Assembly: GCA_011033025.1 (NCBI GenBank)
Contig: WFMF01000047.1
Span: 434,001-498,000, forward strand
Reading direction: 5' to 3'
DNA length: 64,000 nt
Source: Beroe forskalii
Taxonomy: Eukaryota > Ctenophora > Nuda > Beroida > Beroidae
The position numbers and the translations under genes were made by a program. This document shows, one piece after another, positions 32,255 through 44,492 of the stretch. The notes under the pieces were generated by a model. That model was not told where the DNA came from. It searched no databases and saw only the letters and a program-made list of their open reading frames with translations. Each line of letters opens with the position of its first letter. Positions within the stretch are counted from its first letter, which is position 1.

Positions 32255-35200
32255 GTTGGCATGAACTTGGCATCGATCATTTGCCAACATTTAATTTACC
32301 GTCTTATTCCCTAGTGGTTTAATTATCACACCTTTTGTGTGGCTTCACGAGAATAACCTTAGCGCCAATCACCAGTCTCAAAATCTCCAATGTTTCTGCG
32401 GGATTGGGACAAAATTGGAACAAATATGAGACAAATTCCTGACATATACCAAAGACGTGCGAAATGGTCAAAATTGATATAAAAACCCATCGAGCTTGTT
32501 GTTTAAACATCGTACCAAAAGTTCCTGAAATTCCATTCTACATAATGAGACAAAATGCTGCCATATTTCGAGACGAGCAAAAAACCTTATATTGACCATA
32601 ATGAAGCTTTGAAATTTCAATCTGACTGATTTTTTGTGTTGGAACAAGTTTGGAACAAAATGAGACAAAATCCTGACATATTGCGAAATTGAGACATAAT
32701 GCTGACATATTCCAAGGGCATGAATCGGTAAAGATAATGTAACACATTGAACGTGATATTTTGAGGTTTCAAGTTCAAGTTAGTTGCAGGAAAAACATGT
32801 CAGCATATTGTCTCTTTTTTGTTCCAATTTTACGGAAACATCATATGCTTGAGTGCAATTTATTATGTAGCGCGTAGATGGTTTTGTTGTAAAGACAGCA
32901 TTGTGAAAATCTGGGGTGTGTTGAGAAACACAGCACTTTTGTACATACCGACACTTGACACAATAGCTGCTCGCGCATTTATGCTAGTGAACAAACACGA
33001 AAGGCAGAACACACGGCTTCCTTGACAAGTGATGAGCAGCCCCCCTTCTCCTTCCTAGTAGGCTCACTGTGCCCTTTTTTAATTAATGTACCCTCGGCGG
33101 CTCCTTTTACTCCCACCACACCTTCCTTGACGAGTGATGACCAACCTCCCTACTTCTAACGGTTTCCTTGACGAGTGATGATCATCAGGCTATCAACTTT
33201 TACTGTATGTCTCATGGGGCAGAGGATTTGGTTAGGTCCTTCTAACAGACCCTAGATATACAGCATCACATGTTTCAAAATTGATAGCATGAAGATCATC
33301 CATCGTCAAGGAAGGTGTGGTAGGAGTAGGAGGGGCTGGTCATCACTAGTCAAAGAAGGCGTGGTAGGAGTAGGAGGGGCTGTTAATCACTCGTCAAGGA
33401 AGGTGTGGTAAGAGTAGGAGGGCTGGCCATCACTCGTAGGAGGGGCTGGTCATCACTCGTCAAAGAAGGCGTGGTAGGAGTAGGAGGGGCTGTTAATCAC
33501 TTGTCAAGGAAGGTGTGGTAAGAGTAGGAGGGCTGGCCATCACTCGTCAAGGAAGGTGTGGTGAGAAGGGCTGGTCATCACTCGTCAAGGAAGGCGTAGC
33601 AGGAGTAGGAGGGCTGGTCATCACTCTTCAAGGAAGGAGGGCTGGCCATCAGCCGTCAAGGAAGGCGTGGTAGGAGAAGGAGAGGCTGGTCATCACTCGT
33701 CAAGGAAGGCGTGGTGAGAGGGGCTGGTCATCACTCGTCAAGGAAGGCGTGGTGAGAGGGGCTGGTCATCACTCGTCAAGGAAGGAGGGCTGGTCATCAC
33801 TCGTCAAGGAAGGCGTGGTAGGAGTAGGAGAGGCTGGCCATCACTTGTCAAGGAAGGCGTGGCAGGAGGGGCTGGTCATCACTCGTCAAGGAAGGCGTAG
33901 CAGGAGTAGTAGGGCTGGTCATCACTCGTCAAGGAAGGAGGGCTGGTCATCACTCGTCAAGGAAGGCGTGGTAGGAGAAGGAGAGGCTGGTCATCACTCG
34001 TCAAGGAAGGCGTGGTGAGAGGGGCTGGTCATCACTCGTCAAGGAAGGAGGGCTGGTCATCACTCGTCAAGGAAGGCGTGGTAGGAGTAGGAGAGGCTGG
34101 TCATCACTCGTCAAGGAAGGCGTGGCAGGAGGGGCTGGTCATCACTCGTCAAGGAGACGTAGCAGGAGTAGTAGGGCTGGTCATCACTCGTCAAGGAAGG
34201 AGGGCTGGTCATCACTCGTGAAGGAAGGCGTGGTAGGAGAAGGAGAGGCTGGTCATCACTCGTCAAGGAAGGCGTGGTAGGAGTAGGAGAGGCTGGTCAT
34301 CACTCGTCAAGGAAGGCGTAGTAGGAGTAGGAGCGGTCAACAAATATAATGAATAATGACTCCACCCGCCGTGGGGGGGCTTTATATATGCGTCTGCTGA
34401 CACCCAATCAGACATGACGAATGCGCGCATTCCACATTCCAACCATATGACGTTGACACCATTCGTATGCTATGACGTATGACGTATTTTGATTCGTACA
34501 CATTCCACATTCCATCCCATATGACGTTGACACCATTCGTATGCTATGACGTATGACGTATTTTGATTCGTACACATTCCATCCCATATGACGTTGACAC
34601 CATTCGTATAGTATGACGTATGACGTATTTGATTCATACGCATTCTACATTCCAGCCTTTTTGACGTTGCCACCATTCGTATCCAATGACGTATGAAGAA
34701 TATTGATTTACACGCATTCCACATTCCATCCTATATGACATTGACGGTATAATTGTTACTGTGAGCCTCTAGATTGACAGCAAAATTCCCAATAAAGTAG
34801 ATGTGAAAAGGGTTGACAGGATTATCCACATATGCCATGGCTGAAAAAGGAGGGGGATTGTTATTAAAGAAAAAACTGTCAAAAGAGAGCTATGGGACAG
34901 TAATCGATTCTTCCTAATTGTCCTTCGACCCTATTTTTGATGAATTTATGTTCTGTTTTTGGTGAAACATCAACGGAATTTGCAAAAACGGTCTGAGTTC
35001 ATGATTCCGCGGAAGTGGATACAAAGTGGATACAATGGGACAAATTTGGGACAAATCTGGGACATCGGTTTTCTGGCTAAATTTACGTTGTTTTCTGACT
35101 TTTAACGGTTCCAAATGGTTTGTAGGATAGTTCCAAAGTATGCACATCGAACTTTGAGCCAGAATGGCCATTCCGGGCCCTTAATATGGCCGAAAAAGGC

Positions 35201-38200
35201 CCAAAAAGGCCCAAATTTCAAATTGCTCCTATCGGTCTGGAAACGCTTCAAATCGATTTATTACCATTCTGAGAGGCATTTGACAAAGTTTTACGGCCAG
35301 AAATTGTCTCTGAAGTGTCCCAAAAACGCTTTCCAAAACGTGGATACAGTCTGGGACAAAAGTGTGGATACAGATGGGACAAATCTGGGACATTGGTTTT
35401 CTGGCTATATTTACGTTGTTTTCTGACTTTTAACGGTTCCAAATGGTTTGTAGGATAGTTCCAAAGTATGCACATCGAACTTTGAGCCAGAATGGCCATT
35501 CTGGGCCCCAATATGGCCGAAAAGGCCCAAATTTCAAATTGCTCCAATCGGTCTGGAGACGCTTCAAATCGATTTATTACCATTCTGAGAGGCATTTGAC
35601 AAATTTTTACGGCCAGAAATTGTCTCGAAGTGTCCCAAAACGCTTTCCGAAACGTGGATACAGTCTGGGACAAAAGTGGATACAGATGGGACAAATCTGG
35701 GACATTGGTTTTCTGGCTATATTTACGTTGTTTTCGACTTTTAACGGTTCCAAATGGTTTGTGGATAGTTCCAAAGTATGCACATCGAACTTTGAGCCAG
35801 AATGGCCATTCTGGGCCCCAATATGGCCGAAAAGGCCCAAATTGCTCAATCGGTCTGGAGACGCTGGAATCGATTTATTACCATTCTGAGAGGCATTTGA
35901 CAAATTTTTACGGCCAGAAATTGTCTCGAAGTGTCCCAAAACGCTTTCCGAAACGTGGATACAGTCTGGGACAAAAGTGGATACAGATGGGACAAATCTG
36001 GGACATTGGTTTTCTGGCGAGCTTACGTTGTTTTCTGACTTTTAACGGTTCCAAATGGTTTGTGGATAGTTCCAAAGTATGCCAATCGAATTTTGAGCCG
36101 GAATGGCCATTCTGGTCCCCAATATGGCCGAAAAGGCCCAAAAGGCCCAAATTTCAAATTGCTCCAATCGGTCTGGAAACGCTTCAAATCGATTCATTAC
36201 CATTCTGAGAGGCATTTGACAAAGTTTTACGGCCAGAAATTGTCTCGAAGTGTCCCAAAAACGCTTTCCAAAACAAAACGTGGATACAGTCTGGGACAAA
36301 AGTGGATACAGATGGGACAAATCTTGGACATCGGTTTTCTGGCTCAAAATTCGATGGGCATACTTTGGGACTATCCTTAAAACCATTTGGAACCGTTAAA
36401 AGTCCGAAAACAACGTTAATATAGCCAGAAAACCAATGTCCCAGATTTGTCCCATCTGTATCCACTTTTGTCCCAGACTGTATCCACGTTTCGGAAAGCG
36501 TTTTTGGGACACTTCGAGACAATTTCTGGCCGTAAACTTTGTCAAATGCCTCTCAGAATGGTAATAAATCGATTTGAAGCGTTTCCAGACCGATTGAGCA
36601 ATTTGAAATTTCGGCCTTTTTTGGGCCTTTTTCGTCATATTGGGGCTCAGAATGGCCATTCTGGCTCAAAGTTCGATGGGCATACTTTTGGAACTATCCT
36701 ACAAACCATTTGGAACCGTTAAAAGTCAGAAAACAAACGTAAATATAGCCAAAAAATCAATGTCCCAGATTTGTCCCATCTGTATCCACTTTTGTCCCAG
36801 ACTGTATCCACGTTTCGGAAAGCGTTTTTGGGACACTTCGAGACAATTTCTGGCCGTAAACTTTGTCAAATGCCTCAGAATGGTAATAAATCGATTTGAA
36901 GCGTTTCCAGACCGATTGAGCAATTTGAAATTTCGGCCTTTTTGGCCTTTTTAGCCATATTGGGGGCTCAGAATGGCCATTCTGGCTCAAAGTTCGATGG
37001 GCATACTTTGGAACTATCCTACAAACCATTTTTAAACCGTTAAAAGTCAGAAAACAACGTAAATATAGCCAGAAACCAATGTCCCAGATTTGTCCCATCT
37101 GTATCCACTTTTGTCCCAGACTGTATCCACGTTTGGAATTAAGGTTTTAGGACACTTAGAGACAATTTCTGGCCGTAAAACTTTGTCAAATGCCTCTCAG
37201 AATGGTGATAAATCGATTTGAAGCTTTTCCACTTTCCAGACCTATTGGAGAAATTGAAATTTGGGCATTATGGGTCAAATTGGATCTGGAGTGCCCAGAC
37301 TCTTCGGAACAATTTGAAATAGGACACATTCTCAAGATCTAGAAGACATAAATTTGGTAAAAACATGTAGCTGGTAGAGACTTATAAAATTTCATCTACT
37401 CAAAAAGGTTTCCGGCCGAACTGGTTCTACAATGGGACAAAACGACGGCGCACGCATCAATCGACTTTTTGCCGCGCCGCGCATTGTCCCAAATCTGTAT
37501 CCACTTCGCGGATTCATCTTCTGAACGGTCTTCTTCTAATCCTATTTTGATATGGAAAGACCTGATTTTTAGCGCGCACGTTAGTTCATCTTGCGCGCGA
37601 ACTCGTTTTGTCAATTTGTTACATTCTTTTTATTTACATTAATCCAATTCAAATTTATTTCAGAAACCGCTCCCAGAAATACGCTCTGAGCAATCTCTGG
37701 TGAAGAAACATCTTACTCAAGAGAAGTGGGACCAACTATCTGGAATCAAAACCAAGACGAGCGGATTCACTCTAGAGCAAGCCATTGCAACTGCCATCCA
37801 GTTCGATAACCAACAATGTGGAATTTACGCGGGAGACCACGACTCTTACATAGATTTCGCTCCCCTGTTCGATCTCGTTATCCAGGATTATCATGGAATC
37901 GACGCCAATGCCACTCACACGTCCGATATGGATCCTGAGAAAATCCAGGGCAACGTTCACCCTGACGCCCCCGTCCACTCGGTTAGGATCAGGGTGGGGC
38001 GATCATTCGAGGGATTCGGACTCTCCCCAGGGATCACCAGGGATCAGCGACTGGAGTTGGAGGGGCTCCTCAAGAAGGCTTTCTCCACGTTTACGGGTGA
38101 TCTCGCAGGGGACTACTATCCCCTGCTGGGGATGGAGGAGTCCGTGAGGCAACAACTGGTTGACGACCACTTCCTGTTTGTGTCGGGAGATCCTAATCTT

Positions 38201-38725
38201 ATTGTCGCCGGCATGGAGAGGGACTGGCCTGAAGGCCGGGGAATCTTCCACAACAAGGATAAAACCTTCCTCGTTTGGGTCAACGAGGAGGACCAAACCA
38301 GGATCATCTCAATGCAGAAAGGTGGTGATGTGAAGGCTGTCTTTGAGCGCCTCTCCAGGGCTATTAAGGCTGTTCAGGACAGTGTGAAGGCGGAGTCAGG
38401 CAAGGACTTCCTATTCGATCCCAAGTACGGCTACATCCACTCCTGCCCCACTAACCTGGGCACTGGGATGCGAGCCTCCGTCCACATCGACCTGCCCGGG
38501 TGGACTGCTGAGGGGACGGACGCTCTGCGGGAGCGATGCGAGCAGCTGAAACTCCAGCCCCGGGGAACGCGGGGAGAGTCCGGCGGTCAGACGGGCTGCA
38601 CTTACGACATCTCCAACAAGCACCGGCTGGGGTACTCAGAGGTGGAACTAGTACAGTGTATGATAGATGGAGTTAATACGCTGTTTGCAGAGGACATGGA
38701 ACTCCAGAAGAAACACGCTAAATGA
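32150..38725 (+). CDS. Phosphagen (arginine) kinase, probably mitochondrial, copy A
   Basis: Reversible ATP:guanidino phosphotransferase that buffers cellular ATP. Exon 1 (32150-32254) gives 35 residues (MSWQKLLGSCAAVG...), joined at phase 0 through donor GTTGGC and acceptor TTATTTCAG to exon 2 (37664-38725); total 388 residues. Visible family residues in the precursor: a short guanidino-specificity loop ending CGIYAGD (87-93), SVRIRVGRS, NEED (242-245), reactive Cys296 in SCPTNLGTGMRAS, and RGTRGE with Glu340. The loop length and this glutamate are arginine-kinase traits; the spacing from NEED to the cysteine is creatine-kinase-like. Exon 1 is uncharged at first, with small hydrophobic residues then KMK, and resembles the leader of mitochondrial creatine kinases; that role is inferred. 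The 5.4-kb intron holds a minisatellite and FB2. Confidence 0.82.
32390..32830. repeat. Inverted/direct repeat cluster (GAGACAAAATCCTGACATAT)
   Basis: GGAACAAA.ATGAGACAAA followed by CTGACATAT occurs four times in direct order (about 32420, 32545, 32660, 32690) and once inverted at 32796-32825, which could mark the ends of a small hairpin element in the kinase intron. Confidence 0.6.
33290..34345. repeat. 43-bp minisatellite, copy A
   Basis: About 25 variable units of GCTGGTCATCACTCGTCAAG plus GAAGGCGTGGTAGGAGTAGGAG. Short inverted pieces of the unit precede it at 33110-33185. It lies in the kinase intron. Confidence 0.95.
34346..34745 (-). promoter_or_regulatory. TGACGT-rich tandem repeat with TATA box, copy A
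   Basis: On the minus strand, about four 75-bp units carrying ATGGTGTCAACGTCATATGG and TACGTCATACGTCA lead to CATATATAAAGCCCC at 34379-34393, pointing into the 43-bp minisatellite. The same layout is seen at 8.6-9.0 kb. Promoter activity is inferred from layout only. Confidence 0.5.
34995..37523. mobile_element. Foldback element FB2 with 8-bp TSD and empty site
   Basis: Same termini as FB1 and flanked by AACGGTCT on both sides (34987-34994 and 37524-37531). The allele-like copy at 52643-52655 reads AAAACGGTCTTC without the insert, giving an empty site. The left arm has about four direct monomers, turning over near 36345, and the right arm has them reversed. The unique 300-bp domain lies at the right end. 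It encodes no protein. Confidence 0.93.
37664..38725 (+). CDS. Kinase catalytic exon, copy A
   Basis: One exon carries the whole catalytic core, from KPLPEIRSEQSLVKKHLT to ELQKKHAK. It has no in-frame ATG before the middle of the N-domain, so an upstream exon is required. AATAAA at 39075 is a plausible polyadenylation signal. Confidence 0.95.
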   Translation, partial: KPLPEIRSEQSLVKKHLTQEKWDQLSGIKTKTSGFTLEQAIATAIQFDNQQCGIYAGDHDSYIDFAPLFDLVIQDYHGIDANATHTSDMDPEKIQGNVHPDAPVHSVRIRVGRSFEGFGLSPGITRDQRLELEGLLKKAFSTFTGDLAGDYYPLLGMEESVRQQLVDDHFLFVSGDPNLIVAGMERDWPEGRGIFHNKDKTFLVWVNEEDQTRIISMQKGGDVKAVFERLSRAIKAVQDSVKAESGKDFLFDPKYGYIHSCPTNLGTGMRASVHIDLPGWTAEGTDALRERCEQLKLQPRGTRGESGGQTGCTYDISNKHRLGYSEVELVQCMIDGVNTLFAEDMELQKKHAK

Positions 38726-39321
38726 GCGGAGGAGATATGGTAGTTTTATTGTAACTGACAATTACAAATATTTTGACAGTTCCTCCTTTTGGAGTGGGTC
38801 TTATATAATTCATTTCTTGAAAAAGTCTTTGAGTCTTTGGCTCTCAGTCCATTTTATGACTGATAATTTATAATTTTACGTATTAATGAAAGTGACACAA
38901 CTCTAAGTATGAGCATATATACGTCATTTATAGAAGGTTTTTGTATGTATAGATATCAATATACCAATTACAATAATAACCCATATAAATCCCTTGTAAA
39001 GATGCGAATTTCAGTATTTCGTCAAAACTTTTATGGTGTGCTTAAAACTTTGTTTAACTCCTTCCACAGTTATTAATAAACCCACATGCAAACAAGTTTT
39101 CATACCAACTACCAAATGCAGTCCAATCACTCCTCATTTTCAATTCACATGGATTACCTCTCCTTTGATATCTGACAATTTCAAATAGTAATATTTGATC
39201 ATATTACACTTAAATCCAATCAGAATGGATCAAAGTAAAACTGTAAAAAAGGAATTGTTACCAACATTTATGGTTTTGGCTGCACAAGGGGGGGTGCCAA
39301 CTTATTACCAACCCTGTATTC

Positions 39322-39647
39322 TCACCAAACGTCCATATAATAGATCCATAGGAGTAGCATAATGGTGACCATGAGAATGGCTAGAGTGACGAATATATTC
39401 CAGCATCCTGAATCTGCAGATCCCGTATTTTCTTCCAGGATTAGACCCAAGTCCTCCCCATCGTGCACTAGGTTCACCTGTCGTAGAAAAAGTCATTTCG
39501 TAAAAAATTGAGTCGTGATTCACATTTACAATTAGAATTAAGATAATTTTGGCAGGTATAATTTTGTAAATTTGACGTCATTATTATACAGAATATTAAG
39601 ATTGAGCTTACCTGAACTGGATTCTTTCTCTGCAAGTTCCAAAACAT
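39322..39647 (-). CDS. 63-aa single-pass membrane microprotein, copy A
   Basis: Exon 1 (39612-39647) encodes MFWNLQRKNPVQ and ends CAG|GTAAGC. Exon 2 (39322-39477) follows acceptor CTACGACAG in phase 0 and ends TGG TGA. The product has an N-terminal acidic segment (VNLVHDGEDLGLILEENTGS), one hydrophobic segment of about 20 residues (IFVTLAILMVTIMLLLWIYY) and a tail of three residues after MD. There is no N-terminal signal, so it is probably tail-anchored, facing the cytosol. It is convergent with the kinase gene and duplicated with it. Both copies encode the same protein, with one silent difference seen in the coding exons, which supports a real gene. I do not recognise a family; size and topology recall SERCA-regulating or mitochondrial micropeptides, but no motif proves this. 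Confidence 0.68.
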
Positions 39648-40118
39648 GGCAAATTACTCACAACTTTCACCCCGAATCACTAAGTCAAAACTGTGCACTT
39701 GATATTTTATTGTACAATCACAACTCGGCTGTAGTGTATGATATTAATTTTTCAAGAAAACAAGCTAAGGAAAGCACTTCGCACTAGCAACTCAGTCACT
39801 CAAACAATATAAACTGCGCCTGTGAATACAATAAAACAGAACAGAATACGCATATATATGCACATTGCACAATGATGAATGGAAATTTGTACAATGTATC
39901 CAGATGTTTTGTTAGCTAACGTGTTAAACAGCCACGAACAATACACTGCCCTACACAGTACACCTGGCATCTTATTCCTTAATCAGCTGAATTATAAGTG
40001 AACTGCTGAAAATTAGAATTATTTTGAATTATGTTCAATCAGCATCATGGAAAAACACGCAGTTCGCGTTGTCTGACGTCTGCATAAAACAAAAAAAACA
40101 CGTATCGGTTATTCCCTG

Positions 40119-40686
40119 ACAACCTGCGTTTATTTGCCATATTATCCGAGCTATTATTCACGATTTCCATTAATTTAGCCACTTATCTCATTTTTATCAT
40201 TTTTCCTCTATTTTTCCATTTTCCTTATCTCACTCCCGTGTACCTATCAGTTATTATTCCTCCAAGTTCTTACCTCCATACCTCCATATATCGACATTAT
40301 TATATCGAGGGCGAGCCCCCAATTCTAATCTAGCATATTTACCAAAAAAAAGGCTCACCCTCTCAACATTAATAGTTTAAATGCTTTATAAAGGAGCCCA
40401 CGGGCAGTTATCTCAATTCATTTTCCAGTTCTGCATACAACCTGCGTTTATTTGCCATATTATCCGAGCTATTATTCACGATTTCCATTAATTTAGACAC
40501 TTATCTCATTTTTATCATTTTTCCTCTATTTTTCCATTTTCCTTATCTCACTCCCGTGTACCTATCAGTTATTATTCCTCCAAGTTCTTACCTCCATACC
40601 TCCTCCATATATCGGCATTATTATATCGAGGGCGAGCCCCCAATTCTAATCTAGCATATTTACCAAAAAAAGGCTCACCCTCTCAA
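40119..40686. repeat. Pair of 250-bp direct repeats
   Basis: 40119-40366 and 40437-40686 are nearly identical (ACAACCTGCGTTTATTTGCC to GGCTCACCCTCTCAA). The 70-bp spacer contains CTTTATAAAGG. The first repeat begins exactly where the segmental duplication stops. It could be a very short LTR-type element or a simple duplication. Confidence 0.8.
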
Positions 40687-42225
40687 AAAAAACACCCCTT
40701 TGCATCTTACATTCTTATATATCAATCCTGTTATTTCCTTGTGTTTGAAATAGGGTTACTATTATCATCTTTTACATATTCTACGACGCACACTTCTTTC
40801 GAATTACGTCTTTTGACATATATTGACATTCGAGACTTTGTTCCCTCGCTCATTGCTGGATTGCTGGGAATATACTCAACTCGGAATAATCACAGAAGAT
40901 AAAAGCCCAAAAGATCCCTACTATGGAACGGATAAGTGTCTTTATTCCCAGTTTTATTCCAACTTTCAATTCTCCATACTTTATTCTAATGTGTTTTATC
41001 ATGGGCTATACTATATACCTTAATTCATGAAATCAAGGTTGTCAAGTTACTAAGATGAGTGTTGTAACTTATTTTTATTTTCTACTTTTTATTTTTTTTT
41101 CTCTATGTACTTAGAACTCACTGAAAGTGAGGGCCGTCCTTGCCAGGACGGAAATTACCACTTTTCCCTAACTACAGAATAAATAGAATTGGGATGGGTT
41201 AGCAGAGATGAAGATTCGTCTAATTTGTGCCATGCACGCAATTACCTAACTCTTCAAATACAGCGTTAGATATTTTATGTTATTTTACCACTTACAACTC
41301 AACTGGGTACAATCAAATTTGAGGACGGTTTCAGATGACAAGTACAACGAGTAGTAACGAATCAACTCCTTCCTGCTTTCCTGTTAACATACCAGTTTTC
41401 TACTTGATTTAGAGTATCCACTTTTTGCCACTAGGTGCCGAAGTATCGTTTGTTGACTCGTTTTGTCTATCTTCTATAATAATATATAAATATTTATTAG
41501 ATCTTCATTACGGGTGCATTAATTCACACTAGTTCTTCTTACTTATTAGGAATAAGCTAATAGACTAAAAAGTATTCATTACATCAGGCAGTAAAATCGT
41601 CTATTCACTCATTTTTCTTGTCCGAACAACCAAAGCTATTCATTCTTATGTGTTTTAGACTCTCACTCAGGATAGTTAATTTCTTTTAATCCAGTACAAT
41701 CCTCCCGTAACAGGTGTATAAGCGCATTTTACTAGCTGTTTCTTTTCATAATCAGCCATAATTCTTTAGCCTCAAGATTATCGCATCGACGCAACACTAT
41801 AACTCATGGCTCGCTACGTTTAAAGTATCTTGTATTTAAATCATCACCATTTTAGGTGCACTGTTACAGTATCATAACATGACTACTTATGGCAATTATT
41901 ATTATCTTAACCTTAAGATAAAGAATACTCTTCACGATGGGCACATTGGAGCAGTATTTCTTTTTGGCAGGCTAATTTTAATTACCTCTTCAACAATCCT
42001 CCACTCTACATGATTATGGGCGTACGGGTAGGTTAGTAGGGAACTGGAAGGGTACTTTATCTCAAATAGCTCTGTCGTTCATAATATTCCTAATGATGAA
42101 GATATATGCAGGTGCAGCCTTTTTCCCGACTAATTTTGCCAATTTATCTTCAACTAGCATTGCTCATTAATCTGTTCCGATACTTCTCATGATGGGCGCA
42201 ATGGCGCAGTATTTCATTGATTTAG
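40687..42225. other. AT-rich DNA with small repeats
   Basis: No gene recognised. There is a hairpin CCGTCCTTGCCAGGACGG at 41134-41151, and a twice-used word GATGGGC.CA.TGG.GCAGTATTTC at about 41936 and 42193. Confidence 0.4.
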
Positions 42226-43185
42226 GGGGGTCACATGAAAAATCTACTTGGAGGAATCCCCACAAATATGGTACCAAAATGATCAGCACGATGAGTTCTT
42301 TCAAACAAACTAAGTTTTATTGCTCTTTTTGATAATTTGAGAGAGTTATAGGCTGCACGTGGGCAAGGAGCCGCGCTCATTTTGAGCAACGCCGAAATTT
42401 TGCTTTAAATTACGCATATCAATCATCATCACAAAACATGCTATAAAAAGGGAAATAATCGCTCAAACTTCAAAATAAAACATGGAAATCAAAGCTTGAT
42501 CATTCCTCTGACGTTCCTTGAAACTTTCAGGGCAATACATTATGTGGAAGAAGAGTTATCATTCTTAAAAGACAACTGGTCAAAATTCGGATGTATTTTG
42601 TCCATAACTCGGCTCAGGATAGACGTAGAACAAATCTGAAAACACTGTTTGATAGCTCGCAAGCGCCCCCCGTGCATTCCCACGGTGCGCGCAATTCTAA
42701 ATGTTGAAACGTAGCACGTGCGCGCTGATTAGTTTCGTTGTTTTAGCATATTTTTCTCAGTTTCGCGTGTCGTAGTGAAAAACTGGGTTTTGGCCAAATT
42801 TTATTTGCATATCTACAGCGGTTGGATCTGGCTGAAACTTCTGAAAAGTTTGAAAACAAGAATGGTAAGAGAACTGTCGAAAAAGAATTTTGAAAATTGG
42901 TAAAGTAGACGAGATATGAGCATTTTTGTGTCATTTTTGTAATTTTTGGCCTTTTTTGTGTCGTTTCTGGCCATGACTTCCATTTGGGGCATAATTTTTC
43001 AAAATATGAACGTCAGTTCTCTGCTCCTATGAGTTCTGCAGCACATAGCCGAATTTCAGACGGAAAGAAATTGAATTTCCTGAGTTATCGCATTTCTAGT
43101 GCAAAAAAACTGTGTTACACTTTTTCATTTTTATCGTAATTTCGTGCTAGTACTTTGTGCGCAAGTACGCGTTGTGACACCCCTA
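42226..43185. mobile_element. Second copy of the GGGGTGTCACA element (inverted)
   Basis: About 960 bp, matching 23150-24090 in reverse complement and ending TGTGACACCCCT. The left end is slightly degraded (GGGGGGTCACATG). No ORF. Confidence 0.78.
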
Positions 43186-43342
43186 ATTGATTAACTAAAT
43201 CATTTATAACTAGGGCATTTATAGCGTTTTTTTCAGCAACTTCTTGATAAAGATATGCAGGGGTTGCATTGGTGTTGATATTCTAAACTTCGACAGGCTT
43301 TGCCTACTTATCTTTTTCAATCGACTAGTCAAGTCAAATTGG

Positions 43343-43600
43343 TAGTATTTTCCGGTAGGTCTCCCATGTAAACGGGAGCCTTCATTATATATGACAATGA
43401 CGTCACTCTGAAAAATAGAATTAAGCGCACCTAGCGCTTTAAGGACTAGGTTAGGGTCAGGATTAGGATCAGGATTTGTTAGGGTTAAGGTAAGGATTAA
43501 GGTTAGGGTTTTGGTTAGGGTTATGGTTAGGTTTAGGATACAGAAAAATTGACGTTAAGATCTGTGACGTCACTCAGAGCCGTTTATATGGGAGAGATAC
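43343..43600. mobile_element. Telomere-like MITE, uninterrupted copy
   Basis: GGTCTCCCATGTAAACGG and ATGACGTCAC at one end, GTGACGTCAC and CCGTTTATATGGGAGA at the other. The centre is degenerate TTAGGG/TTAGGATCAGGA repeats. It shows what the 23-kb copy looked like before insertion. Confidence 0.8.
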
Positions 43601-44492
43601 CTATTTTCCAATTAAGTCAGAAGATCATTCGAAAAACATTTCAGAATTATAATAACAACACGGCAGAAAACTATACTGGTAGTCTCCCATTGGATGTGCC
43701 TGAACATGAATGACGAATGGGCACCCACAGTAGCTTGAGAAAATATGCTACGGTCGGTCTTGGAACTTTCAAATGAAACAAAACAAAAAACAACGAAGGA
43801 CCAGATTGATTCTCTTAGACATCATAGAAGCATTGACCTCAGTTTACAATTGAAGCCTCGAAGAAGAAAATTCGCACTGATAGCTTAGACTACCAGTTTC
43901 AACGAGTATACCAAAAAGAAATTAAGGAAATACAGTGGAAAAAAACAAAAACACAAATCAAAACACAAACAAAAACACAAATCAACACAGTTTTGGTCGT
44001 CTGTTATTGATTTGAGCTTTATTGCTACGTTAAGTACCTTTATAGCTACGTTAGGTGCCTATTTCTTCTAGAATTCTCATAATGCCCTGGGTTTCTCGTG
44101 AGTTCGCGGCCCATCTTGAAATAGATTGAAGTTGTGGAGGTTTATTTAGATTATGTCCTGGACTTATGGCATTCTTTTATAATTAGTGCACTGTCATGAT
44201 AGGCCTCCTCATTATTATATGTGGCCCTCCTTACTCTCAACACGATCATGACTATCACCTAATAAATGCCTTTTTACGTTGGTTTTCCTAGTATTGGTAT
44301 GTTAACAGCTTCCTATTCGACCAGGAACTCTTTCTCTTGTTCCAGCTTCATCGTAATCAGAGACTGTCTGCCAGTCTAGAGAGTGTGGCGACTCTCCAGG
44401 TATTTGGTTCTCCTTTCCGGCATTGGATAACACTCCTAAAAGTCAACACTGGGCGCAAGACGCAAGAAAAGGGAAGGGAACCGATGTAATGG
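43601..44492. other. Upstream flank of the retrotransposon
   Basis: No endonuclease domain or other ORF is visible, so the retrotransposon is 5'-truncated or its first ORF has been lost. Confidence 0.4.

Larger units (their letters stand above)
33219..40120 (+). repeat. Segmental duplication, copy A
   Basis: Homology to 50494-55143 starts at GAGGATTTGGTTAGGTCC and ends at TATCGGTTATTCCCTG. It covers the 43-bp minisatellite, the promoter-like repeat, the kinase exon and the microprotein gene. Copy A is longer mainly because of FB2 and an insertion of about 110 bp at 39208-39318. Confidence 0.93.

Noticed and set aside
41134-41151. CCGTCCTTGCCAGGACGG hairpin as a terminator
   Set aside because: Rho-independent terminators are not expected in an animal genome and no gene ends here.
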